Shown: positions 24,440 to 35,830 of the stretch, piece by piece
Numbering within the stretch: position 1 is the stretch's first letter
Layout: every line of letters starts with the position of its first letter
Assembly (NCBI GenBank): GCA_031763025.1
Contig: JASSKH010000020.1
Coordinates: 7,876,667-7,940,666, forward strand
Length of the DNA: 64,000 bases
From: Macrocystis pyrifera
Lineage: Eukaryota > Sar > Phaeophyceae > Laminariales > Laminariaceae
Direction of reading: 5' to 3'
The notes under the pieces: model-generated
Told to the model about the DNA's origin: nothing
The model's database searches: none
What the model saw: only the letters and a program-made list of their open reading frames with translations
Made by a program: the position numbers and the translations under genes

Positions 24440-25920
24440 GTGAGTGCTGCTGCTACTGTGGTGCATTTTCGGTGCATGCACACGACTTCTGTGTGTGCAT
24501 GTTTGGGTGACCCCACATGCTCATTTTGCTCGTTTTCGGCTGCCGCTGCTGCTGCTGCTGCTGTCAGCGCCACGCCATGAGTGCTGCTGCTGCTGTGCAC
24601 CTGCTTCTCCTGTGCACTCGCTGCTGCTGTAGTGCTGCTGCGTTGTTGCCGTGCTGTGCACCTGCTGCTGCTGTATGTAGTGCTGTTGCGTTGTTGCCGT
24701 GCATCATGCTGGAAGCGTACATATTTTCGGATCGTCAATTCCGTAGGTTTCGCGATGGGCTCATACCAGGGCACATGCTTTTTTTCTTCATTATTTTCAT
24801 ATCGTTGCTATGCTGCTGCCAACGCTGCTGCTGCCAACGCTGCTACCAACGCTGCGGCGATTCGTTGCAGCTTCTGCTGCTGCTAATGCTGTAGCTGCTT
24901 CTGCTGCTGCTGCTGCTAATGTGCTGCCGCAATATCCACTGAATGTTCGTATGTGTACTCGGATTACTGTTTTTCTTTGTCGTTTTTGTACTCAAATGGT
25001 TCCTTTTGATACGTGAAAAAATATTTTTGTCGTTTAGCTCCTGCATTTTGCGTACGTACTGCAATTTCTCGCTTTTGGCTTGGTTATTTTCATATGTATC
25101 GTTGCTATGCTGCTGCTGTGGTGCTGCTGCGTTGTTGCCGTACATCATCCTGCACTTGTGTGTGTACATATTTCGGTATCGTCAATGAAATTCCGTAGGT
25201 TTTGCGATTGCGGCATACTAGGGTACATACTTTTTTTCTCCCTTCTTTTCATATCGTTGCTATGCCGCTGCTGCCAACGCGGATTATTGTTTTTATTGGC
25301 CATTTTTGTACCCAAATGGTTTTTTTGATACGTAAAAAAAATATTTTGGTCGTTTTTGCTCCTGCATTTTGCGTACGTACTACTTTTTCTCGTATTTCGT
25401 ATTGTTGCTATGCTGCTGCTGCGTTGTTGCCGTACAGCATGCGGAGGTGGGTCTATAGTTAGGTACCAAAAATGCTTTTCGGACGGCCTCGGGGTACATA
25501 CTTTTTTTCTCCCTTCTTTTCATATCGTTGCTATGCTGCTGCTGCCAACGCTGATGTGGCGATCCGTTGCTGCTTCTGCTGCTGCTGCTGCTCTGCTTTT
25601 AGTGCTGCCGCAATATTCACTGAATGTTTGTGTGTACTCGGATAATTGTGTTTCCTGGTCGTTTTGTGGCGCTGCTGCGTTGTTGCCGTACATCATGCTG
25701 GACATGATTTGTGTGTCTATTACACTTAAACTTGGGCGTGTGTACATATTTCTGTATCGTCAATGATTTTTTTTTGTGGTGCTGCTGCGTCGTTGCCGTA
25801 CATCATGCTGGACGTGATTTGTGTGTGTACTGTACTACACTTGTGTATGTACATATTTCCGTGTCGTCAATGAAATTACGTACTTGCTGCTTCTGCTGCT
25901 GCCGTCGTATAGCAAGCGAT
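24440..25920. repeat. CTG/GCTGCT-rich compound minisatellite
   Basis: The stretch is built from runs of (GCT)n and longer repeated phrases. TTTTCATATCGTTGCTATG occurs near 24797, 25247 and 25519, and a TTTTCATATGTATCGTTGC variant near 25087. TGCTGCGTTGTTGCCGTACA recurs near 25128, 25420, 25675 and 25787. GCTGCCGCAATATYCACTGA occurs near 24922 and 25604. It fills the inferred intron between the two zinc-finger exons. All six frames look open because of the triplet repeats, but no protein is supported. Confidence 0.85.
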
Positions 25921-26061
25921 TACGTACTGTTGTTGTGCCGCTGTTGAGTAGTACAAATAATGAACTCTGCCCCCCCCCCCCCCCGCTTCCCCCCCTCCCC
26001 CGCCATTCCCTGCACGCCACTCCCGCCCCCCCGCGCACCCTATATGTTTACTTCGACCAGG

Positions 26062-26195
26062 TCCGTGGCAAGTGCTACAACTGCCGCCTGTCGGACTCCA
26101 CCATCAAAGACAGAGACATCATCATCAAGCGCAAAAAGACTCCCTTCCATTTCGCCTGCTCCAGGGCTTCGCGGAATTCCGAAGCAGTACGCCAA
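26062..26195 (+). pseudogene. zinc-finger exon 2 (C-x2-C...H-x2-C)
   Basis: A long C/T tract and the acceptor TTCGACCAG precede VRGKCYNCRLSDSTIKDRDI and RKKTPFHFACSRAS. The spacing C-x2-C-x22-H-x2-C resembles PARP-type or PHD-like zinc fingers. Downstream the reading passes into another frame that resembles an OTU peptidase. Confidence 0.48.
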
Positions 26196-26214
26196 GCAGA
26201 TTGTGGCCATCCAG

Positions 26215-26490
26215 GACGAACGAAAGGAAACAAATTGTTTCCCACATTTCCCAAAATCACGATTATTTCTTCCTACACATATCCAACGGGTTCAACAGCG
26301 AACAGATCCACATTCTGGGCCTCCCGCCTCGTTACTACAGCATCCTGGAAGACTATTTACATATCATGTCTCATCCAAACTCCTATGCTGGCTACATCGA
26401 AATCGCGGCCGCCCAGCAACTATACAACATTTCCATAACCGTTGTCGTTGCCGGCACTGCTGCTTTCTCTCCTGTCCCAAACCTATTCCT
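26215..26490 (+). pseudogene. OTU-type cysteine peptidase-like remnant
   Basis: The frame contains QNHDYFFLHISNGFN, then ILEDYLHIMSHPNSYAGYIE and AAQQLYNISITVV. OTU deubiquitinases have D-G-x-C-F/L-F near the start and a W/Y-G-G-x-I-E-L-x-A-x-A-x-x-Y/F-N-V-x-I segment near the catalytic His. The second half matches well. In the first half the catalytic Cys position reads Tyr (TAT), one G-to-A change from TGT. The frame differs from the zinc-finger exon, so this copy is dead. It would have removed ubiquitin if intact. The assignment is inference from a short stretch. Confidence 0.45.
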
Positions 26491-26832
26491 TTAAACAACA
26501 GCCTGTATGTTGTATATCATCCACATGCCAAGCACTACTCCACTCTCTCCCCACACTGATGAAAGATGTTATTCTTATTATTAGACGAATGTCATTCTTA
26601 CTCTTGCGTCACCCGATCTTACGTTTCACATTACATTCATAAATATACGCGATTATTACATCCTTCACCGTTTCTTACACAAATACATTTTGTTCGGTTG
26701 GCTTTGGGCTATGTCGCCAATTATTTCAGTTATATGTACACGAAACGACGGAATACCCACTCCGAAGGAAAGCCTTGTATTTAACTATTTTTTCTAACAA
26801 CATTTGGTCCTATTTACTATGGTCCCCCGTAA

Positions 26833-27717
26833 TAGTCGCTTTGGTCGCGTCTCGACCGTACTCACCTCATGTGGGAAGAGGAGGCAGGGGCCTTTGTCAA
26901 TAACGGCGAGGGGACACCGCAAAGCGAAGGTATCGGAGCAAGGACAAGATCAGATGGAACCGCACAAAGCAAAGAGGACGGTTGATGCGTGCTGCGATCG
27001 GAGTAGCACAGCTTTCGACCGAGTACGCTACACGTGGTGGGGCTTCCCCGCAGAACCATTACTACCCGGTTTCGTTGTTAAGTTATTGCTATATTGGGGT
27101 GTGTTACCCTTACCCTTCTAGCCGCGTATGGCTCAGAGGTTCCAGCTCCGGTCACATCATGGTCTTCAGGTGCAGAAAGGGCGAGAGTGCGAGTGATCAT
27201 TCTGCGACCCATGTTATGGTAGCAGTGATGTATCACCTGGATTTTCTGGGGTTCTTCACTCAAAAAGGTTTCCAGCGCACTTACAGACCAACGACGACTA
27301 AATAAGAAGGGATAACCTTGGCCAACACTCCCCTGGCTTCGGAACATGAGGGTTGGGGCGTTTGTTAACACCCAATCGGCGTCGGGTATCTCCTCCGAGG
27401 GGGAACCGCGTCCGTCATGAAAGTTTTGGCCTAAACCCCTCGATTTTTTTTTCCAGGTTCTTGCTGGTTTTCGTGAAACTGTCACAGCTGTGCATACAAC
27501 ATGAGTTCAGAGATAAGAAAATGGGCGGTAAATATGCCTTAGTCAACGTTAACAGTCTAAACAACACCCCGAAAACCAAGACCCATTTGATATTTCGATA
27601 ACAACTTACAGGGTGCTTCCTCATATGTGGCTCACTATTAATGTGCAATAGATAATGCACATACATACCGCCGTTCGTCATGGCATGCGTACTTTCTTGT
27701 CCGCTACTATTGTGGGG
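26833..27717. other. gene-free stretch
   Basis: Frames such as 26982-27305 and 27078-27485 have no family motif and overlap each other. Nothing else is recognised before the next element end at 27718. Confidence 0.4.
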
Positions 27718-28988
27718 GACCATAATAAATAGGACCAAATATTGTTTGTAAAAGTAGAAATATATATAGATATACTTATAGATATCTCAACCTCTGAGCG
27801 TGCTCGTTGGTACATCCCTGGCCTCTCAGAGCTCCCACTTGGGAATCGCCTCCGTTTATTACTTGCCGGACCGTTCCAGCGAGTCTTTGTTTTCTCCATT
27901 TCTCGTCGTACTTTCAGTCCATATTTCCTTTTTTCTTCTTTCGTTTCGAGAGAGTGCGTGTACTCCGAGCACGGTTGCGCGGGCGAACCCGGCACCGTCG
28001 CGGGTGTCAGCGGATGCTGGCGAGTAGAGGGGGAGTTGCAAGGAGCGCGGTCGCCGCTTTCGTGCCTAGGCGTCGCGTGTGCCTCGAGACAAGAGGGATG
28101 CATCAATAGGCTCTGTCTGGCCTCCATTTGTGATTTTGGATAGAGTACGTACGAGTATTTAAGGTTCGTTCGTGATTGTAAGATAATATTCAAGCGGTGC
28201 TTATTTTTGCGACCGGGCTGAGAGTCACAAGAGGGAGGTACCCCGAATGAGCACCAACATTGTCGAGCTTGCGTCGAGGTCCACGGTGAGCACCGGGCTT
28301 CACGCGAGGCGGGCGACGGGGTTCACTGTGGAAGAGAGAGAGGGAAGCTTTACCTGGACTGAATCGGTGGCGAGATGGTCGCGAGAGGGGCGGGCGGCGT
28401 ACGAGGCTGAGAGAGAAGCTCTGCTGTAAGATTTTTTTTTTTTTTTCATTTTTTTCATTTTTTTTTTGACTGGTGTAACGTGTTCCACTCAAATAGTAAA
28501 TTATTACACGAAAGGGGACGGGGATTTTTTTTCTTTCAGAAATTTTCGGGTTCATTTTCATTGTGTTGGCTGTGTTGCCGTGCCGTTCTGCGCTTTATAT
28601 TTCGTACATACGACGAGTACACAGACACAGAGCGTATCGAAAGAAGAAAATAAGTACCCTACCTGGGGTATGTACGTATGTACGACGTGTGAGCGAGCGT
28701 AGCGGAAAACCGCCCGCGACGCGAAGCATATGTGGCGTCCGAGCTGTTCTCTCCTGAAGCATGGCGGCGGTACTCTTGGCATTATCAAGTCGCCAGTTTG
28801 CAGCTGACTACAGGGGCCATAAAATAAACAATATTCAATCATGGACCTCTGTCCGCTTCGCAAAATTTGATGTTTCCTTCCAGAGCGAGCGTAGCGGGCG
28901 GCGTAGGCCGCCCGCGGAGCGAAGCGCCTTAAATATATATATATATTTTGTGTGTATCGTAGGTCCACTTTACTATGGTCCCCCGTAA
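27718..28988 (-). mobile_element. 1.27-kb DNA element with the MITE family's ends (B to A)
   Basis: The left end, TTGTGGGGGACCATAATAAA followed by CCAAATATTGTTTGTAAAA, is end B. The right end, GTGTATCGTAGGTCC...CCCCCGTAA, is end A inverted. TA flanks both. It is the same family as the short MITEs but 12 times longer. Inside are a short ORF (28247-28429), poly-T tracts (28430-28468) and two related GC-rich hairpin-containing motifs (28690-28725, 28884-28926). Confidence 0.65.
28247..28429 (+). CDS. small hypothetical ORF inside the 1.27-kb element
   Basis: A 60-codon frame starts MSTNIVELASRSTVSTGL and ends RSREGRAAYEAEREALL-like helical sequence before TAA, immediately followed by long T tracts. 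Composition is even and the C-terminus is alpha-helical and charged. No family is recognised. It may be a small element-encoded protein or an exon fragment, or chance. Confidence 0.25.
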   Translation: MSTNIVELASRSTVSTGLHARRATGFTVEEREGSFTWTESVARWSREGRAAYEAEREALL

Positions 28989-31869
28989 TATATGGAAAGC
29001 CTGGCACTCGTGTTTGAAATGATAATACGCCTTGCCTATGTTTGAGGACAAAAAGGTGGTACCATGTACTCTGCTGTAGAAACACCACACGTATCTCAAC
29101 TACAGTCGTAGTTACTCCGGGTAACTACTGCTGTGATATTCTTCGGAAGATCGACCCATCAACTTTCGAGTTACTACTACCATGAATTTTGCGCGCAAAA
29201 GAACTTCGTGCTTGGCTTCCGGATCTTGTACCTCGTGGGAACTTCTTTTTGCACCACAACTACTTGCCGGGGGGCGGATTGTACTTCGGCCGACCTCTAG
29301 CCTGGCGGAAAGATTGACCGGCGGCGTGGACTCATCCCACCGCTCGACGTAGAGGTTGCGCTTCTTGGTCCAATATTCTCTGACGGGTTGAGCTCCTCCT
29401 TCCAGCAAATATCGGTTCGTGTTACGTTTTCTACTACGGGCAACCGTGGTAATCAGGACCCATGATCAGCACAAAACCCTTTTTGTTTCTGTATTGCGTC
29501 TACTGAGCATGCACCTAGCGGGTCCTGACTACCGTCTCCCTCCTCAATACAAACCAGGCACAGCAGTACGTTTCTTTTAAGACTACAGCTGATTGTTGCG
29601 CAGACTGGTAGAAAGTTTGGTCCAGGTCGCACAAGAAAACGTGTTGGAGGTCACATGTTTGGGTTGAGCTATTGAGCTCACATCCCCCATTCGAGGATAT
29701 CATAAAAATTGGCATGACCCCATATACCGTGGCGTTGATTGCTTCTGGGCTAGCAGTTGCGTTGATGTTGTGCGCGTTTCGAATATCGACGTTTAGAAAT
29801 GACTTACTAACTTTCTTCATCAACCAAACTTTAACAAAGAATAGAAAATGCGAGGAGAGCGCGCTAGGTGCCACACACAGGTGCAAGTCGACGATAAGCG
29901 AGAGAAGGAGTGTTGCTGAAACGTCGCCGAGATGACAATGTCGGGAAGGTTTTGAGGGAGACGGGAGGAGGGGGGGAGGGGGGGAGTGCCTGCGATGGTG
30001 GGTTGTCTAGAAGGGGACCTCCACCTGGAATGCGAAAAAAGTACGAAGAGTCTAAAACACATTAATATTCCGATGCCAAAAGGCATCACCACTGCCACCA
30101 AAGAGCCAGACTGCCCCGCCACCAAGACTGTCCACCCGGTTAGTTATCCCTACTGTATCGACGAGAGGGGAGACAATGCCGAACACTCCCGGACATAAAC
30201 AATACAAACGAAAGAGCACGCCCCCACAATGAAGCGGGGGGGGGGGCGGTGGGTACTCGATTGGGAGGGGGGGGGGGGCTGTAGGAGTCCCTTCCATGTA
30301 ATTCTGGACACAGGCTCAAGGTACAGGTAAAGCTGTTTGTTTTTTTCGGGTATCTCGCCTGAGGAGCTCTCCACTGTTTCTGAGTCAATCAGAAGCCACC
30401 CATAAAACACTTACTTCGAAGTATTTGTGAAACATTTATTTTGAGGTGCAAACCCGAAGGGCAATCCCATTTCCTGTTAATAGGTGTACGAGTACTACTA
30501 CTCCTATCGAAAAAACAATAACCGTTCGGACAATTTGGAGTAATGAAGGCCCATCACTCAGGTTATTTTTTACGACAAAATGCTACCTCCGTCAAAGCAC
30601 GACTCGCGGTTCTGTGTCGCGAAAAGGAGAGGAGCTGTTTGTTGGAGAAACGGGAAAACCATACTCCGTACGTTGGGAGCAGTAGATAGATCCGGGGGAT
30701 TGGACATCGGGCATTAAACACAACCGGATCGCATAGCAGACAATAATGGCCTGAAAAACATGATAATATTTCGTGGAACGAAGCATTCATTACCCCATCA
30801 AAGAAGAAGGCAAAGTCTTGATTTTGACGCCGATGATCGACAATTCAAATGTTACACTTTAATCGTACTTGATCGACGTCGGCATGGTGGGACCTCGGTG
30901 AACTTTTTATTTCAAATTTATCCTGGACTTCGAAATAAAAAAACGCTAAAAGTGTTTCTTAGGGTATTGTCATGTGTCGGCGCCGACTAATTTGAGGCTC
31001 ACCGAGGTGAACTCTCCGCAGATTGACCTGATTTGTTTTGTTTTTTTTCCCGAGGACTGCGCGCCGACGCGACCGCAATCACTTGCGATCGGATATAAAA
31101 TCTCTGAAAAAAATGTCTTCATTCCAAAATCACGAAAGGCTGCAAACATCAGCAGATTCTTCGTCAAAGGTGTGCTTCTTCTTTTCACTAATATGATGTT
31201 AAAGGTGGTCAGTTATTTTCTTTGTGAACGATCTACGGGTGGGTGGCGTACAGCGAGCGTGAATCAGTGGGATAAGTGTATTGCTTGCCGCGCCCGGTGC
31301 AGTGGGACGCTTTCCGTTACTACATACATCGGAACCTTGGATGGGGGCGTCCCCTCACCAAGCCGTCAGTAGCCGATCCTGTACTCCCATTGTTCTGTAA
31401 ACGTCTTTACCTTCCTTCGAAATCCGAAACTGGTGCACGCGCTCACCGTGTGGATGTTAAGAGCATTGATTTCTGTGGCATGGCACCAATCTCAAGTGAT
31501 GTTCGTTTGGTCAAGTTCCATTGGCTACTACAGCAACAAGTCTCAGACTAGTCTTGCCACCCGACATATGTTGCGGCATTGAGCTCCAACTTTGATCACT
31601 CCAAAGAACTCCGAGAACAGAAGACGACAGAAACATAACAAACAGCCCAGTTCACAACATCTAACCCCCTTCTGCGACTACTTCCGGCTCGAGCTTTATT
31701 TACTAGATCCCGTGCGCTTGTTCGTGATATGTGTCGGTTGAACTCGTGGTTCGTTCGCCTTGAAACAAATATAACCCGTCCCGCACTGCACGAACGAGTA
31801 TCATACCTCGAAAGGAGATACTCAGTATCGAGCAGATGATTTTTTGTTTTAAAAGTTTGTCGTAAGGAT

Positions 31870-32000
31870 TGCCCTGGGCTAGGTAATCGATCGATATTTT
31901 ACCCTCATAGCCCATACATAGCTCAGAACGTAGTACCTTCACATTTGGCGTCGTTGACGGGACACGGGTTCGAATCTCACTTCGAACTTTTTTTTAAAGT
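31870..32000 (+). mobile_element. tRNA-derived SINE-like relic, second family
   Basis: CATAGCTCAGAACGTAGTAC resembles a tRNA D-arm/A-box, and 40 nt further GGGTTCGAATCTCAC is an excellent B-box/T-arm. Upstream sequence GGCTAGGTAATCGATCGATA matches GGCTGGGTAATCCATCAGCA in the copy at 32160. It is followed by a T run, so pol III could have stopped there. Confidence 0.5.
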
Positions 32001-32144
32001 AACGCTTACGCGTGCGTCCCTTAAAAAACATCTACCTGGTTCCTCAGGTATAGAAACGAAGCGGGCAGGTCCACGTACGGCCGTAGACGATACAGACGCC
32101 CCAAAGAGGTCAACGTTCGGAGGGGGGGCGGGTGGGAGAGGGTC

Positions 32145-32280
32145 TTCTAAGGACTACCCTAGGCTGGGTAATCCATCAGCATTCTACCCCCATAGCTCAG
32201 TAGGTAATACCTTCGCGAGTTTGGGCGGATAAACCTTGGAGCTGTCGCTGGAATCCCCGTTTGAAAACCAGCGCGTCATG
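32145..32280 (+). mobile_element. tRNA-derived SINE-like relic, second family, copy 2
   Basis: CCATAGCTCAGTAGGTAATA is a close tRNA A-box. The preceding 35 nt align with the copy at 31870. The B-box region (CCCCGTTTGAAAACC) is degraded. Confidence 0.45.
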
Positions 32281-33199
32281 CGAGTAACACGTCTACAGTA
32301 AAACGTAGTTCTTGTATATGTACATGCTCGGATTTCTCCTGAACAAATGTGTTTTCAACGATACGTTAGTCAACGTTTGTTTTCCGACATCTGTTGCTTC
32401 GACGAGGTACCCATACAACTCGTGATATAACATGTACCGACACGATATATAAACACGACGTCTTCATCAGTGTACCTCGACGTTCGTCAGACCGCGGTAC
32501 TGAGAATTTCCGGCGGATAGACCTTTTTCGAAGGATCTCATTTGGTTCGCAAAGCAACACAGCGTACGAGTATGATTGCCGGAGAATAGCACTTCGTCCC
32601 TAGAACACGACGTACGCGGACAGTTTTCCAATGGTGGTTATCAGTAGTCTCGGCCTGCGAAACCTGTCGCAGTCTCTTGTTTCGCCGGGGTTGAAAACAG
32701 CCCGTCAGGATAGTACGGGTTTGAGTCCGAAAAATGCGCACCAGTAATTCCCACAAGTATACCTAGACGATATTACAATCGACTTTATTTTCGCAATTAT
32801 ACTGGTGCTCAAACCTTGTTCTTGCAACCTCTCTTATTTACTGGTTTGAAAAAAACACTCGTCGCACACATGTACGGTACAAACACATCCAGTACAGGGA
32901 TATAGTAGTGCTTAACTGCTGCACCCGGATAATCATCAAACAGCCGTATTAAGCAATTCCGGCGGCTAAACCTTTTGGGTTCCCTTGTGTAACTGGTTCT
33001 TAAGAACCCCTCGTACGAGCATGAATGAGTTGCCAAAACGAGCACTGCTTTGTTCAGTAGAATAAGTTCAGGCAATGTTCCAAACAACGTGATTGTAAAC
33101 CTTTTTTGTACTGGACCCGCCCACGCACATACATTGTACTCCGATTCCAAACGTTTAGTCACTACCGCGGCAGTGCAGTCCGCAACACGAAACAAGCAA

Positions 33200-33306
33200 T
33201 TACGGGGAGGCATAATAGTAAATAGGACCAAATATTGTTAGTAAACATATGGAAACATGTGGGCATTTGTGTGTACCGTAGGTCCTATTAACTATGGTCC
33301 CCGTGA
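33200..33306 (-). mobile_element. MITE member (B to A)
   Basis: Begins TTACGGGGAGGCATAATAG with the B block CCAAATATTGTTAGTAAAC and ends with inverted end A (GTGTACCGTAGGTCC ... CCGTGA). The flanking TA is intact on the right, mutated on the left. Confidence 0.85.
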
Positions 33307-33695
33307 TACTACATGCAGTAGTATGGCGGACCAGCCTGTCGACTTCGAGCTCTCTGTACTCGTACCTGATATGTACGACGAGCGCAGCGTTTTTTTTCGA
33401 GCCGTTTTCGGGCTGCCAGCGATTCTCGGGAATATAAACCACAAATACACGTTCTACACTCTGCTCCTCCTACCGTTTTGTAGTAGGTACTCAAACAAAG
33501 GAATATGTTTGCTTTCAATCTAAAATTTCATCTTCGCTCTCTTCTTTTTCCTTTCCTTCGTAATCGTAACTCAGATCCGCAGTCACAAAGCAGGCTCTCT
33601 TTTCTCCCCCCTCCCCACTACGGTTCTTGCCTTGGCAAGCTTTTTCATCTCCGCAAGACTTTATTGAGCCTCTTTTTTTTCCTGGCCGACAATTA

Positions 33696-33811
33696 TCACA
33701 GGGGACCACATAGTAGATAGGACCTACGGTACACACAAAATCGTATATGTTTTCCCATTTTTATCGCCAATTTTGTGTCCCGTTTACTGGTGTTGTTGTG
33801 GTCCCCCGTAA
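33696..33811 (+). mobile_element. MITE member (A to B), diverged
   Basis: Left end TCACAGGGGACCACATAG with CCTACGGTACACACAAAA; right end TGTGGTCCCCCGTAA flanked by TA. It is 116 bp long, with an insertion in the right arm. Confidence 0.82.
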
Positions 33812-33839
33812 TAATAGCATCGAATTGTGCCTACCCGCC

Positions 33840-33975
33840 ACGCTACCAGACGCTCTAACCATGTGATTCCGTTTGTTTTATACGTGTAGGTATTTTTGCA
33901 CGTACACTTGCAATAAATGTCCGACCCATCATGTGGGATTCGAACTTCAGCATCAACTCTGAGCGACAATCAAGG
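33840..33975 (-). repeat. tRNA-like segments between two MITEs
   Basis: The minus strand has AGTTCGAATCCCAC (T-arm/B-box) at about 33943-33956 and GGTTAGAGCGTCTGG (D-arm-like) at about 33845-33862. On the minus strand the T-arm match comes first, so they cannot belong to one tRNA. They are probably two partial tRNA-derived repeats. Confidence 0.35.
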
Positions 33976-33984
33976 GCACCACTA

Positions 33985-34088
33985 TTACTGAGGGCCATAG
34001 TGAATAGCACCTACGGTACACACAAAACCTAAATACTTCCCTATTTTTACTATAAAAAAATTGTCTCATTTACTATGGTCCCCCGTAA
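33985..34088 (+). mobile_element. MITE member (A to B), diverged left end
   Basis: Left end TTACTGAGGGCCATAGTGA with CCTACGGTACACACAAAACC; right end CTATGGTCCCCCGTAA. Flanked by TA on both sides. Confidence 0.87.
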
Positions 34089-35662
34089 TACTACTAGCTC
34101 ACCGGGGGCGACCGTTTCAAGTTTTTGGCCTCTCAGCTGTGTATTACCCTTACCATAGGTATACCGGTCTCATACGCACGATGTTCTGTGACTGCGTATG
34201 AAATAAATGGTTGTCATCTTGCAGGAGATAGAATGTCTTGCGAGTTCTGTTCTGTTTGTCCATATCTCTTTTCATTAATTTCTTGCTTTTCATATAGGAC
34301 TCACCTGGTATCACACCTTTCTGTACGTTACATAGACCCTTGCTTTCTTGGGTGCGTGGTACTGCCGTGCTGCTGCACATATCGTCTCATCATATAAAAT
34401 ACTCGTTGTCCCATTCATTGTATCATTGCCTCATTTTCACTACGTATTACTACTACAATGGATTCTGAAAGTTGAGAAAACGAAAAGAAGTTGAGAAGCA
34501 GAAACAGACGTCTAAGCGGCTAACTTCTTCCATTAATTCGTGAAATGATTCAAGTCTGATAGGCTAAGCGGCTAACTTCTTTAATTCGTAACGTAATTCA
34601 AGTCTCGTAGGCTCAAAAACTATGTACTTTTCAACAGCAACCGAACGCACTTACTCCCATAAGGGTAACATCGAACGAGTACAACAGTAGTCGGAGGTAT
34701 TACAGCAAAAACAATGGTTCGAAGCGAAACATGAATAATCTGGGGTAAATATATAGTTTTCTGTAGTGAGTCAGGCTGTACTGGTTCGGTTTTATTAATA
34801 GTAAGCGCGTTCGGTAGCTGTTAAAGTATACATTTTGTTTTTGAGCCGATCAGACTGAAACTATTTTGCGAATTGAAGAAGTAAGCCGCTTGGACGTTTT
34901 TTTCTCGACTACTTCGTACTTTCTCAACTTTCAAAGTGTTGCGATATGGTCACACGGGGCGAGTGACTCTGTGCCTCGCGCAAGTCGTGCGACTCGCGAA
35001 CAGTTGTTTACTCAGGAAAACAAACGATCCCATGGCGGTGCATACAGCGTGACCAAACGCCATGAAACGGTAGGACTATACTCGTAGCTGAAAAAAACTT
35101 ACCGGGTATATATATATGTATATGTATCCTGTACATGGTAGTCACACCAACGAGCAACCCTCAGAGGCTGAAACTGATATATATATAATTTATAATATAT
35201 ACCAGGTACAGTATATATATATATATATGTCCCTACACATAAGTACCTGTTGTATACAGTATTCTATAACAAAGTATATTTTATCTTCAGCATCAGAACG
35301 AACGGTAAAATTACACCCCCCCCCCGGCTTGAGCAGCATCAGTCAAATCAATACAATGGTGAATAAATCTGTTTCAACAGTTAGTTATATATAAACCTTA
35401 CGTCGGATACCGCAGCACAGGAGCATCAAGAAGAAGAGCTGTAAATGATCACTCCAAAAAATCCAGAAAGAAAAACCGATCGGTGCGGTTGGATTGTTCG
35501 AATAGAAACAGGCGCACTTTTTTCCATATTTTTTCACTTGACTTCAGTATACTCTCCCAAGTCTGGGTCTCGGGAGAAAAACAAACGTGGAGCGTCGATT
35601 CTACACCATTAATAGTATAATATTTTGTGTACCCCTGCAGGTACGTACCATATATATATATA
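34089..35662. other. gene-free stretch with short repeats
   Basis: A 52-bp tandem duplication starts at 34513 and 34565 (TAAGCGGCTAACTTCTT). (TA)n-rich sequence lies at 35108-35230 with a TACCAGGTA at 35200. A C tract lies at 35317-35325. No gene is seen. Confidence 0.6.
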
Positions 35663-35830
35663 TATATTTTTTTAATCATCACTTTTACTTTCCAGCCCAC
35701 TCGTAGGAGGTTTTACCCTCGACGACCTTCTGGACAAGCCGTGGTCACAGGTGTCGTCCCTTCTCCCCCCCCGGTACGTGCCTCTTTAGTTTTTATCGCG
35801 CATAGGGTTCAGCATTATGGCGTGAAACGT
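35663..35830 (-). mobile_element. 5'-truncated SINE copy
   Basis: In minus orientation it carries the SINE tail: T run, CACTTTTACTTTCCAGCC, then GGTTTTACCCTCGACGACCT, GTGGTCACAGGTGTCGTCCC and CGCATAGGGTTCAGCATT. It lacks the tRNA-like head. Confidence 0.78.

Larger units (their letters stand above)
23491..26832 (+). mobile_element. 3.34-kb DNA element with the MITE family's ends (A to B)
   Basis: The left end, TTACGGGGGTCCATAGTTAA with the A-type block CCTATGGCATAG, and the right end, AACAACATTTGGTCCTATTT...CCCCCGTAA (B type), are flanked by TA. Orientation and subterminal blocks agree with the 105-bp MITEs, so this can be read as one long relative rather than two unrelated ends. It contains a two-exon zinc-finger/OTU-like remnant and a CTG-rich minisatellite. 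An alternative is a MITE that later received an insertion. Confidence 0.68.
28989..33199. other. gene-poor stretch
   Basis: No confident gene. Frames at 29112-29408 (minus), 29672-29935 (plus, with one hydrophobic segment TVALIASGLAVALMLCAF), 30974-31372 and 31276-31551 have no recognisable domain. Two G tracts at 30236-30246 and 30267-30281 explain the overlapping Pro-rich minus frames there. SINE-like relics at 31870-32000 and 32145-32280 are listed separately. A diverged direct repeat sharing TTCCGGCGG(A/C)TA(G/A)ACC lies at about 32508 and 32956. Confidence 0.45.

Noticed and set aside
24440-25770. Many Leu/Cys/Ala-rich and Gln/Ser-rich frames
   Set aside because: CTG-repeat translations in all frames; no domain, start context or splice support.
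30052-30410. Pro-rich minus-strand frames at 30.1-30.4 kb
   Set aside because: Explained by G homopolymers giving poly-Pro in overlapping frames.
33840-33975. A functional tRNA gene on the minus strand
   Set aside because: The D-arm-like and T-arm-like matches are in the wrong order for one tRNA, and no acceptor stem pairs.
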